A stretch of DNA of 64,000 bases from assembly GCF_024699925.1 (NCBI RefSeq), contig NZ_JAJOMX010000001.1, positions 1,898,001 to 1,962,000 on the forward strand, given 5' to 3'. Positions 17,011 to 25,174 of the stretch are shown here, one piece after another (positions within the stretch are counted from its first letter, which is position 1; every line of letters begins with the position of its first letter). The DNA comes from Mesorhizobium sp. J428. GTDB lineage: Bacteria > Pseudomonadota > Alphaproteobacteria > Rhizobiales > Rhizobiaceae. Below the pieces are notes generated by a model, which made no database searches, was not told the origin of the DNA, and saw only the letters and a program-made list of their open reading frames with translations. A program made the position numbers and the translations under genes.

Positions 17011-18764
17011 AATCGACCCCGTCTCCAAAGCTGATCGGCGCCGTCAGCGGACCCTTGATGATGGAGCACATGGAGGAGTTCGCCAAATGGCGGAAGGAAT
17101 CCGGCGTTCCCGAGGAACTCAAGAGTCTGGAATATGTAGAGGCACGGATGAAGGAGTATGGGTTCGCGACGCAACTCATCCTTCATGACGCTTACATCAG
17201 CCTGCCAGGCAAGGCTGCCGTGAAGACGCCTTTCGGCGACATTCGCTGCATCACCCATTCCTTTTCACGCTCTGCGCCTGCCGGCGGATTGTCGGCGCCG
17301 GTGATCGACCTTGGTTCCGGTTCGCCGGCCGATTTCGCGAAGCATGACGTACGCGGCAAGATCGTGCTGGTCGACGGAATCGCAAATCCCGTGATGTCGC
17401 GGCGTGCTTCGCTCGCGGGTGCTGCCGGCCAGCTTCATGTCAGCCCGCACGAGCATGTCCACGAGATGTGCATCTCGCCGGTCTGGGGCAGCCCCACGCA
17501 TGACACCGTCGCCAACCTGCCGACGACGGTCGTGGTGACAGTCCCCAAGGACGGCGGCGACCGCATCCGCGCGCAGCTCGCGCGCGATGCCTCGCTGACC
17601 GTCACACTCGAGGCGGAAGTCGACACGCGTTGGCGCAAGACCCCGATTCTCGTCTGTGACATGCCAAGCGGGAGTGGCGGAGATGCCGAGCCGTTCGTGT
17701 TCTTCACCGGCCACCATGACACCTGGTACTACGGTGTGATGGACAATGGCGGTGCGAACGCCACCATGATCGAGGTGGGACGCATCTGCGCCGAACATCG
17801 AAGCGAGTGGAAGCGCGGCCTGCGGATCGTCTTCTGGTCGGGCCACTCTCAGGGCCGATATTCCGGGTCGTCCTGGTATGCCGAACAGAATTGGGAGGAG
17901 TTGGAGGCGCGGGCGCTCGTCCACGTCAACGTCGATTCCACAGGCGGCAAGGGAAACACGGTCGTTTCCGACACCACGGCCGCGGCCGAACTGCGCAATC
18001 TCGCACGAGAGGCGATCGGCGAGCAGGGTGGCCAGACATTCACCAACCGCCGCATGAGCCGGGCAGGCGATCAGTCGTTCTGGGGCATCGGGGTCTCCTC
18101 GATCTTCGGCAATATGAGCGAGCAACCCGCGACGGGCGAAGCCAATGCCTCGGCGGCGGTGTTTGGCGGCGGCAATCGTCTGGGCCACGGCACGGGCTGG
18201 TGGTGGCACACGCCGGATGATCTCCTCGACAAGATTGAAGAGCCGATCCTCGTTCGCGACACGAAGATCTATCTCCATACTGTGTGGCGGCTGCTGGCCG
18301 ATCCTGTCCTGCCGCTCGACTGGGCCGAGCATGCCGACTATCTGATCGCGGAACTTGCCGACCTGCAAAATGCCGTGGGCGACAAGTTCGATCTCTCGCT
18401 GCTCAAGGCGCGTGCGGGCGAGTTGAAGGAGCGTGCCGCGCGTTTCAACGCCCTGGTGGGCGGTCTGGACCAGCAAGGCGCCTCTCGCGCCAACGCGGCG
18501 CTGCTTGCCGTATCGCGGGCGCTCGTCCCGCTCGACTACACCGAGTGTGACAGGTTCGAGCAGGATCCGGCCATCGCGGCTCCCCCATACCCGTCGTTGC
18601 GCCCTGTGCGGGAGATGGCAGGCGTCGATGCTGGCACCGACCGGTTCAAGTTCCTGCAGGTCGGTGCAACGCGGGCCCGCAACCGTATCGCGTGGGCGCT
18701 GCGTACGGCGATCGGCGAGGTGGACGCTGCTCTCGATGAACTCTTCTCTTCCCGCGGAGCCTGA
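17007..18764 (+). CDS. M28-family metallopeptidase homologue with PA domain, probable metal site altered
   Basis: 585 aa with no signal peptide, hence cytoplasmic. Residues about 60-230 look like a protease-associated (PA) insert. The zinc site pattern is clear in part: FTGHHDTWYYGVMDNGGAN gives the His and bridging Asp, VNVDSTGG a third ligand region, and WWWHTPDD the final His. The place where M28 enzymes carry the Glu-Glu pair reads VFWSGHSQGRYSGSSWYAE, with no Glu pair, so the usual general base is missing or moved. It might be an unusual aminohydrolase rather than a normal exopeptidase. Co-operonic with the Pot-type importer, SDR and PanE-like genes. Confidence 0.85.
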   Translation: MKSTPSPKLIGAVSGPLMMEHMEEFAKWRKESGVPEELKSLEYVEARMKEYGFATQLILHDAYISLPGKAAVKTPFGDIRCITHSFSRSAPAGGLSAPVIDLGSGSPADFAKHDVRGKIVLVDGIANPVMSRRASLAGAAGQLHVSPHEHVHEMCISPVWGSPTHDTVANLPTTVVVTVPKDGGDRIRAQLARDASLTVTLEAEVDTRWRKTPILVCDMPSGSGGDAEPFVFFTGHHDTWYYGVMDNGGANATMIEVGRICAEHRSEWKRGLRIVFWSGHSQGRYSGSSWYAEQNWEELEARALVHVNVDSTGGKGNTVVSDTTAAAELRNLAREAIGEQGGQTFTNRRMSRAGDQSFWGIGVSSIFGNMSEQPATGEANASAAVFGGGNRLGHGTGWWWHTPDDLLDKIEEPILVRDTKIYLHTVWRLLADPVLPLDWAEHADYLIAELADLQNAVGDKFDLSLLKARAGELKERAARFNALVGGLDQQGASRANAALLAVSRALVPLDYTECDRFEQDPAIAAPPYPSLRPVREMAGVDAGTDRFKFLQVGATRARNRIAWALRTAIGEVDAALDELFSSRGA

Positions 18765-18770
18765 GAACCG

Positions 18771-19562
18771 ATGCTTCTCGAAAACAGAATCGCCCTCGTC
18801 ACGGGTGCGGCAGGCCGTCTCGGCCGTGCCATCTCAGAGGTCTGCCTACGCGAGGGAGCATCCGTCATGCTCGCGGATCTCAATGAGAACCGGGTGAAGG
18901 CAATTGCCGCCGAGCTCGGTGAGGGGAACCCCGGCAAAGTGGGGTGGGTCGCGGGCGACCAGTCGCAGAAGGAGGACGTCGCGAGCTGGATCGCGGAAGC
19001 CGAAGCAACAGTTGGCCTGCCCGACATTCTCGCCAATGCACACGGCATCTTTCCGAACTGCCCGATGCTGGATGTTACCGTGGAGGAATGGGACAGCGTC
19101 TTCAACGTCAATACGCGCGGCACAATGCTGACGTCTCAGGCCATTGCGAAGCGCTGGATCGACAAGGGCGTGAAGGGCGCGATCGTCAACATTTCCTCCG
19201 GCGCTGCCCGCTCCGGTCGTCCAGGTGGCGCGCATTACAGCGGCTCAAAAGCCGCTGTGGAATCGCTGACGCACATCTTCGCCATCGAACTCGGCCAATA
19301 CGGCATACGGGTCAACGCCGTGGCGCCGGGTCTCATCCTCGACAATGTCGTGACCGAGGAAAGCGAGGAATTGCATCCGTACGTCAATCTGACGCTCAAG
19401 GGAACGCCGATCGGCCGCACCGGCTCGCCCTATGACATTGCCGAGGCGGTCGCATTCCTGGCATCCGATCGCTCGGGCTGGACCACCGGGGCGATCCTGG
19501 AAGTCACCGGCGGCACGCATACCGGGCGCACGCATATGCCTTTCACGAGGCAGCTGCGCTGA
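18771..19562 (+). CDS. Short-chain dehydrogenase/reductase (SDR)
   Basis: 263 aa, classical SDR. Cofactor motif TGAAGRLG (the TGxxxGxG variant) at about residue 12, NAHG in place of NNAG, NVNTRGTM, the catalytic Ser in IVNISSGAA and Tyr/Lys in YSGSKAAVES, then the C-terminal GSPYDIAEAVAFLASD. An Asp (ADLNENR) after strand 2 predicts NAD(H) preference. It starts 6 bases after the M28 homologue and its stop shares a base with the next ATG. Probably oxidises a hydroxy intermediate of the pathway. Confidence 0.92.
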   Translation: MLLENRIALVTGAAGRLGRAISEVCLREGASVMLADLNENRVKAIAAELGEGNPGKVGWVAGDQSQKEDVASWIAEAEATVGLPDILANAHGIFPNCPMLDVTVEEWDSVFNVNTRGTMLTSQAIAKRWIDKGVKGAIVNISSGAARSGRPGGAHYSGSKAAVESLTHIFAIELGQYGIRVNAVAPGLILDNVVTEESEELHPYVNLTLKGTPIGRTGSPYDIAEAVAFLASDRSGWTTGAILEVTGGTHTGRTHMPFTRQLR

Positions 19563-20587
19563 TGAAGGCCGATCCGATCCTGGTTGTTGGCGCCGGCGCC
19601 ATCGGCGCCATCGTCGGCGTGCATCTGATCGAAGCGGGCCACACCGTGCATTTCGTGGATTCCAATGCCGAGCACGTGGCCGCGGTTCGAAGGAAGGGCA
19701 TGCGCCTGTCCGGGACGTCCACCAGGATGGTACAGGCAAGGATCATGACGCCTGACGAGATCGAAGGCCGCTACCCAATCGTTCTGCTGGCTGTGAAGGC
19801 AAGGCATACACTCGACGCCCTGCCGGCGGTTGCGTCCGCGCTCGAAGACGACGGCTGCGTCGTATCGCTTCAGAACGGCCTCGAAGAGTACAAGATCGCC
19901 AAGGCGGTGGGGGCCTCGCGCACGATCGGCGCCTACCTGACGTTCGGGGGCTTCTATGTCCAGCCGGGTGAAGTCAGGTACGGTGGCGCCGGAAGCTTCA
20001 AGATCGGCGAGATCGACGGAGCCATCACGCCGCGCATCCGCAAGCTGGCGGAGATTCTTTCCTGTCTACAGTTCGTCGGCGTCACGGACAACATCTTCGG
20101 CTATCTCTGGACCAAGATGGCGCTGGGCGCCGTCTATTTCGGCACCGCCGTCGTCGATGAAGGCGTCATGCAGATCTATGATCGCGACGACGCGCGCGCG
20201 GTTCTGGAAGAACTCTGTGCGGAGGTCGTCGCGGTGGCCGAGGCGCGCGGTGTCCGCATCGAGGACAGTGACGGCTTCGACCCCAAGGCCTTCCAACACG
20301 GGAGTGACAACGCTGTGGAGAAGTCCGCGTCATGGGACGCCCAGCGCGCCTATTGGACTTCGCACGACAACACCCACACCGGCGTCTGGCGCGATCTGGC
20401 AATACACAAGCGGCCGACCGAAGTGGACTACCAGATCAAGCCCGTTATCGAACTGGCGAGGGAGAAAGGGATCCCCGTTCCTCATCTGGAGCGGTTGTAT
20501 GCCGTGGTGAAGTCGATCGAAAAGGGCGAGCGCACTCAGTCGTTCGATGCACTGCTTTCTATTCGCATTCGCTCCGAAGGATCGTAA
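19562..20587 (+). CDS. Ketopantoate reductase-like protein (ApbA/PanE family)
   Basis: 341 aa. N-terminal Rossmann motif LVVGAGAIGAIVGVHL, the VKARHTLDAL block and SLQNGLEEYKIA match the family, as does the C-terminal helical domain with KPTEVDYQIKPVIELAREKG (the usual rPTEidxlnG region, here changed). A PanE for pantothenate normally has PTEIDYLNGA, so this member is more likely a catabolic 2-hydroxyacid or opine-type dehydrogenase. Last gene of the operon that starts with the receptor at 13058. Confidence 0.87.
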   Translation: MKADPILVVGAGAIGAIVGVHLIEAGHTVHFVDSNAEHVAAVRRKGMRLSGTSTRMVQARIMTPDEIEGRYPIVLLAVKARHTLDALPAVASALEDDGCVVSLQNGLEEYKIAKAVGASRTIGAYLTFGGFYVQPGEVRYGGAGSFKIGEIDGAITPRIRKLAEILSCLQFVGVTDNIFGYLWTKMALGAVYFGTAVVDEGVMQIYDRDDARAVLEELCAEVVAVAEARGVRIEDSDGFDPKAFQHGSDNAVEKSASWDAQRAYWTSHDNTHTGVWRDLAIHKRPTEVDYQIKPVIELAREKGIPVPHLERLYAVVKSIEKGERTQSFDALLSIRIRSEGS

Positions 20588-20899
20588 TTCACGACCCTTG
20601 CCGCGGTTCACGTGGAGTAATAATTGCCCCGATTGCAGCAAAGTTATCTATCGAGAGTCGGCGATGCTGGAGGGATTCGAACGCTTAACGTTCAAGTGGC
20701 GCAACCACCTTCATTCGAGCCGAGAGCATGGGCGGTTTATGCAGACGGGGCGTTTCCGCAGGGGAATCTCAAATCTTCACGTTAGTAAGTGTCGATTTCG
20801 GTCTAAAGCTGCCCGAGCATGACGGCGAGGCGTAAACTTAGGCCTTGTCGACGGCTGAGCCCCTTGCTCCACACTCCCGCCTTTGCCACATAGGCCGGC
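20588..20899. other. Intergenic region, no gene recognised
   Basis: 312 bases. There is a small dyad GAACG-CTTAA-CGTTC at about 20678-20692 and, on the minus strand, GTTCGAATCC, which resembles a tRNA T-loop, but no cloverleaf can be built around it. No T-run terminator is obvious. Confidence 0.4.
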
Positions 20900-21537
20900 A
20901 TGGATACGCCTTCTCTCGTCCTCCTCAACGCCATCGAAGCCCGTGTTCTCGGCTCCCTCATCGAGAAGAAGGAGCTGACGCCGGACGTCTACCCGCTCAG
21001 CCTCAACGCCGCGCAGGCGGCCGCCAACCAGAAGACGGCGCGTGAGCCGGTGATGGCGCTGGAGCCGTCGGACATCCACCGCGCCTTTGCCTCGCTGCAG
21101 CAGAAAGGCCTCGTGCGCCAGGTCTCCGGTTCGCGCGTCGAGCGCTATGAGGAGCAGCTGTCGCGTCGCTTCTCGCTCACCCGCGGCCAAACCTCGCTCC
21201 TCGGGCTGATGCTGCTGCGCGGGCCGCAGACGGTGCACGAGTTGCTCGCCCGCAGCGAGCGCATGGCGAGCTACGGGTCGGTGGACGACCTCGTCGGCGA
21301 TCTCGACCTGCTCATCGGCCGCCGCCCGCCGCTGGTTCAGCTGGTCGAGCGCGGCCCCGGCCAGCGCGAGGACCGCTTCGCGCACCTGCTGTGCGGCCCG
21401 GTGGAGGCGCCGGCGCGCGTGTACCGGCAGCCCAGTTCCAGCCCGCCTCGTCCGAACTCGAAGCCCGCGTCGCAGCACTTGAGGAGGAGGTTGCGGACCT
21501 GAAGCGCCGGGTCGAGCGGCTGTCCGGCAACGGCTGA
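20900..21537 (+). pseudogene. yceH: YceH (DUF480) family gene with a one-base deletion near its 3' end
   Basis: The frame from ATG 20900 encodes the two winged-helix domains of YceH (ARVLGSLIEKKELTPDVYPL, SLNAAQAAANQKTAREPVM, LTRGQTSLLGLMLLRGPQT). After HLLCGPVEAPARV it runs into non-homologous sequence and stops at 21502. In the neighbouring frame the normal coiled-coil tail continues: SSELEARVAALEEEVADLK, then RRVERLSGNG and a stop at 21537. One missing base at about 21411-21424, inside GGCGCGCGTGTACC, explains it; the repaired protein has 212 aa. Only the tail is affected, so the truncated form might still fold. Confidence 0.85.
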
Positions 21538-21622
21538 ACCAGTTCACGCCGCCGATCGCGGCGGCTTGATTTGAAACTTCGCCAGCCGCTGCTACGTTCC
21601 TCCGCAATCGGAGGATCCTTCC

Positions 21623-22219
21623 ATGCGCCTTGCCGCTGCCGCTCTCGCCACAGCCGTCGCGTTCCAGCCGCTCGCCATCTCGCAAGCAGGCGCGGAGACC
21701 GCCATCTTCGCCGGTGGCTGTTTCTGGTGCGTCGAGTCCGACATGGACCATGTGCCGGGCGTGACGGAAACCGTCTCCGGCTATTCCGGCGGCACGAAGA
21801 AGAACCCGACATACTACGACCACGAGGGCCATCGCGAGGTGGTAAGGGTCGAGTTCGACCCGGCAAAGATCAGCTACGAACAGCTTGCCACAACCTTCCT
21901 GCGCACGATCGATCCGACCGACGCGGGAGGCCAGTTCTGCGACCGCGGCCATGCCTACACCACGGCGATCTACGCGGTGGGCGACGCCCAGCTCGCAGCG
22001 GCCCGGAAGGCGAAGGCGGCCGCGGAAGCTCAGCTCGGCGTCAAGCTGGCCACCGAAGTCGCCCCGGCCGGCGAGTTCACCGAGGCCGAAGACTACCACC
22101 AGAACTACTACCAGGTGAGTGCCGCCAAATACAAATACTACCGCTTCGCCTGCGGCCGCGACGAGCGCGTGAAAGAGGTCTGGGGCGCCGACGCCTATAA
22201 GGGCGTGCCGGCGCACTAG
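21623..22219 (+). CDS. msrA: Peptide-methionine (S)-S-oxide reductase, exported
   Basis: 198 aa. Catalytic motif GGCFWCVESDMDHVPGV with the nucleophile Cys, then GYSGGTKKNPTY, HREVVRVEFDP and QFCDRGHAYTTAIY. The N-terminus MRLAAAALATAVAFQPLAIS with cleavage after AGA is a signal peptide, so the enzyme repairs oxidised methionine in the periplasm. A resolving Cys may be supplied by FACGRD near the C-terminus. Single gene; a RIME-like repeat follows. Confidence 0.95.
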   Translation: MRLAAAALATAVAFQPLAISQAGAETAIFAGGCFWCVESDMDHVPGVTETVSGYSGGTKKNPTYYDHEGHREVVRVEFDPAKISYEQLATTFLRTIDPTDAGGQFCDRGHAYTTAIYAVGDAQLAAARKAKAAAEAQLGVKLATEVAPAGEFTEAEDYHQNYYQVSAAKYKYYRFACGRDERVKEVWGADAYKGVPAH

Positions 22220-22242
22220 CGAAACCGAGGAACTGCGTCTCT

Positions 22243-22358
22243 CTCTCCCCGTTCACGGGGAGAGATGTCCGGCAGGACAGTGAGGGGCAGAGCGAACCCT
22301 CGAAAGCTCGCGCCGCCCCTCATCCGCCCTTCGGGCACCTTCCCGTGAACGGGGAGAA
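22243..22358. repeat. RIME-like intergenic mosaic repeat, copy 1
   Basis: Begins with the palindrome CTCTCCCCG-TTCA-CGGGGAGAG and ends with the related arm ending CGGGGAGAA; the middle holds GAGGGGC...GCCCCTC. The right arm has lost two or three bases relative to copies 2 and 3. Lies between convergent msrA and the acyl-CoA dehydrogenase gene, where it could act as a bidirectional terminator. Same orientation as copy 2. Confidence 0.85.
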
Positions 22359-22373
22359 GGGAGAAGGAAGTCC

Positions 22374-24164
22374 TCAGAACCACTCCGCCTGCATATCCAG
22401 CGTCGTATCGTCCAGCTTCGCCAGCAGGTCCCGCTGCGCCTTCGCCTTCGGCAGTTCGTAGGCGAAGAAGTAGCGGCAGGCGGCGAGTTTGCCTTGGAGG
22501 AAATTCGTGTCGCCCTCGCCCGCTTCCAGTTTGCGCGCCGCCGCCAGCGCCTGCCTGAGCCACATCCAGGCGATGACGACGTGGCCAAACATGTCGAGAT
22601 AGATCGTCGCATTGGCGAGCGCCTTGCGCGGGTCGCGGGCGAGTTCTGCAGCAAGAACACGCGTCAGCGCGATGGTCTCGGCAAGATGGGCCGACAGGTC
22701 CGAGGCATGCCCGGAGAGCGCGGAGACCAACGAGGCCTCCTGGACCGTCCCGCCGATCCGCTCCGCCAGCAACTCCAGCCCGCGCCCGTTCGCCTGCACC
22801 ACCTTGCGGCCGAGGATGTCCATGCCCTGGATGCCGTGCGTGCCCTCGTGGATCGGGTTCAGCCGGTTGTCGCGGTAGAGCCGCTCGACTGGATAGTCGC
22901 GGGTATAGCCATAGCCGCCGAGAACCTGGATCGCGTGCTTGTTGGCCTCCAGGCAGAATTCCGACGGCCAGGATTTCGCGATCGGCGTCAGAAGGTCGAG
23001 CAGCAGCTCGTCGTCGCGCGTCTTCGCCTCATCCGTTCCGGTGCGGATGCCGTCCACCAGCCGCGAGCAGTAGAGCAGCAGCGCGAAGGCCCCTTCCACC
23101 GCGCTCTTCTGCGCCAGGAGCAGGCGACGGATGTCGGCATGCTCGATGATCGGCACCTGCTTTGAGGTCGCGTCCTTGCCGTCCGGATGGCGGCCCTGAG
23201 GCCGGTCCTTCGCATAGGCGAGCGAGGCCTGGTAGCCGGCCGACGCCAGCGCCGTCGCCCCGAGACCGACGCCGATGCGCGCCTCGTTCATCATCTGGAA
23301 CATGTAGGCGAGGCCTCTGTGCGGCTCGCCCACCAGATGGCCGATGCATTCGCCCGCCTCGCCGAAATTGAGCAGCGTGTTGGTGGTGCCGCGATAGCCC
23401 ATCTTGTGGTTGAGGCCGGCAAGCGTCACGCCGTTGCGCGTCCCGATCGAGCCGTCCTCGCCGACGCGGTATTTCGGCACGATGAACAGCGAGATGCCCT
23501 TCACCCCGGCGGGTCCGCCCGGAATTTTCGCCAGCACCATGTGGACGATATTCTCGGACATCTCCTGCTCGCCGCCGGAGATCCACATCTTGCGGCCGCT
23601 GATGCGATAGGTGCCGTCGCCCACCGGTTCCGCTTTTGTGGCGATATCGGAGAGCGATGAGCCCGCCTGCGGTTCCGACAGGCACATCGTGCCGAAGAAG
23701 CGCCCCTCCACCATTGGCGCCAGATAGCGCGCCTTTTGCTCATCGCTGCCGAAGCTGGCAATGAGGTTCGCCGCGCCGATCGTCAGGAAAGGATAGCCGG
23801 CGGTGCCGATATTTGCGGCCGAAAACATGTAGGCGCAGGCGATGCGCAGCGTTTCCGGCATCTGTGCGCCGCCCCATTCGTGGTCGAAGCCGGCGCCAAA
23901 GAAGCCCGCCTCGCGATAGACGGCGAGTGCTGCGCCCACACGCGGGTCGACGATCGCCTTGCCGTCGACGAATTTCGGCTCGTTCTCGTCCACCGCGGCA
24001 GCATGCGGCAGGAAATGATCGATCGCGATGCGCTCGGCCGTGTCCAGCACATTGTCGATGCCGCTCCGGTCCCAGTCGGCGAATCGCGCTGCTTCGCTCA
24101 GGCGATCCGCGTCGAGCAGATCGAACAACTGGAAGGCGATGTCGCCACGGTCGATGCGTATCAA
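22374..24164 (-). CDS. Acyl-CoA dehydrogenase, DmdC-like long form
   Basis: 596 aa, FAD flavoprotein. Typical motifs are CLSEPQAGSSLSDIATKA (FAD/substrate loop), YRISGRKMWISGGE, LNHKMGYRGTTNTLLNFG, IQVLGGYGYTRDYPVERLYR and HEGTHGIQGMDILGRK. The C-terminal extension of about 130 residues marks the long-chain/DmdC group (methylthiopropanoyl-CoA dehydrogenase relatives) rather than short 380-aa enzymes. It acts on an acyl-CoA thioester; the chain is unknown. Monocistronic, divergent from rpoH across 143 bases. Confidence 0.9.
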   Translation of the reverse strand: MIRIDRGDIAFQLFDLLDADRLSEAARFADWDRSGIDNVLDTAERIAIDHFLPHAAAVDENEPKFVDGKAIVDPRVGAALAVYREAGFFGAGFDHEWGGAQMPETLRIACAYMFSAANIGTAGYPFLTIGAANLIASFGSDEQKARYLAPMVEGRFFGTMCLSEPQAGSSLSDIATKAEPVGDGTYRISGRKMWISGGEQEMSENIVHMVLAKIPGGPAGVKGISLFIVPKYRVGEDGSIGTRNGVTLAGLNHKMGYRGTTNTLLNFGEAGECIGHLVGEPHRGLAYMFQMMNEARIGVGLGATALASAGYQASLAYAKDRPQGRHPDGKDATSKQVPIIEHADIRRLLLAQKSAVEGAFALLLYCSRLVDGIRTGTDEAKTRDDELLLDLLTPIAKSWPSEFCLEANKHAIQVLGGYGYTRDYPVERLYRDNRLNPIHEGTHGIQGMDILGRKVVQANGRGLELLAERIGGTVQEASLVSALSGHASDLSAHLAETIALTRVLAAELARDPRKALANATIYLDMFGHVVIAWMWLRQALAAARKLEAGEGDTNFLQGKLAACRYFFAYELPKAKAQRDLLAKLDDTTLDMQAEWF

Positions 24165-24307
24165 GGAACGAATCCCGTTTTTGTGCGTTTGCGAAGTCGG
24201 TGCGGAAGAAAGCGAAACTTCCCGAGGAGCGGCTACGTATTCCTTCCGGCCGGGCTCGCCAAGCTAATGGCGAATGCAAGCCGATGTGGCAAGACAAGGA
24301 GGGTCGC

Positions 24308-25168
24308 GTGAAGACAGCACCGGCACGTTCAAGTCTCGTCCGCGCTGCCATGAAGGCGCCCTATCTGCAGCGCGACGAGGAGCACGAGCTCGCGGTCCGC
24401 TGGAAGGAAAAGCACGACCAGGCCGCGCTCCACCGCATCACCGTCTCGCACATGCGGCTCGTCATCTCCATGGCGTCGAAGCTGCGCGGCTTCGGCCTGC
24501 CGCTGGGCGACCTGATCCAGGAAGGCCATATCGGTCTGCTGGAGGCTGCTGCACGCTTCGAGCCTGAGCGCGACGTGCGTTTCTCCACCTATGCGTCGTG
24601 GTGGATCCGCGCCTCGATGCAGGACTACATCCTGCGCAACTGGTCGATCGTGCGCGGCGGCACGAGCTCGACCCAAAAGGCGCTGTTCTTCAACCTGCGC
24701 CGGCTGCGCGCGCGTCTCGCCCAGGGCTCGGAGACCTTGTCCAACGATTCGATCTACAGCGAGATTTCGGCCGCGCTCGGCGTGACGAAGGCCGACGTTG
24801 CGATGATGGATTCGCGCCTGTCCGCGCCGGACAGCTCTCTCAACGCGCCGGTGGCGGACGAGGGCAGCGGCTCGACGGAACGGATGAATTTCCTCGTGTC
24901 GGACGATCCTCTGCCGGACGAGATCGTCGGGGACGCGATCGACGAGCAACGCCGCGTTGGCTGGCTGAAGGCGGCGCTGCGCGTGCTGAACGAGCGGGAA
25001 CTGCGCATCATCCGCGAGCGACGGCTGCAGGACGAGGGCGCAACGCTCGAACTGCTCGGCGAGAAACTCGGTATCTCAAAGGAGCGCGTGCGCCAGATCG
25101 AAACCCGCGCCCTGAAGAAGCTGAAGGCGGCGCTGCTGGAGCAAAACCCGGAGTTCGCCGCGGCCTGA
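24308..25168 (+). CDS. rpoH: RNA polymerase sigma factor, RpoH (sigma-32) family
   Basis: About 286 aa. Region 2 is intact (GDLIQEGHIGLLEAAARFEP, RFSTYASWWIRASMQDYILR), the RpoH-typical QKALFFNLRRLRARL follows, and region 4.2 has LGEKLGISKERVRQIETRAL. The GTG at 24308 is chosen because a full AAGGAGG (24296-24302) sits five bases ahead; an ATG at 24284 has no such site, and the frame upstream is a shadow of the dehydrogenase gene. Alphaproteobacteria often have two RpoH genes; this one, next to no chaperone, may be the stress-specific paralogue. Convergent with the M48 gene, 6 bases apart. Confidence 0.92.
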   Translation: MKTAPARSSLVRAAMKAPYLQRDEEHELAVRWKEKHDQAALHRITVSHMRLVISMASKLRGFGLPLGDLIQEGHIGLLEAAARFEPERDVRFSTYASWWIRASMQDYILRNWSIVRGGTSSTQKALFFNLRRLRARLAQGSETLSNDSIYSEISAALGVTKADVAMMDSRLSAPDSSLNAPVADEGSGSTERMNFLVSDDPLPDEIVGDAIDEQRRVGWLKAALRVLNERELRIIRERRLQDEGATLELLGEKLGISKERVRQIETRALKKLKAALLEQNPEFAAA

Positions 25169-25174
25169 CGATTC

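Noticed and set aside
20660..20700. tRNA-like T-loop GTTCGAATCC on the minus strand
   Set aside because: The flanking bases cannot pair as a T-stem (AAGCG against CCCTC), and there is no anticodon arm or acceptor stem. It may be a chance match or a remnant, but there is no support for a tRNA gene.
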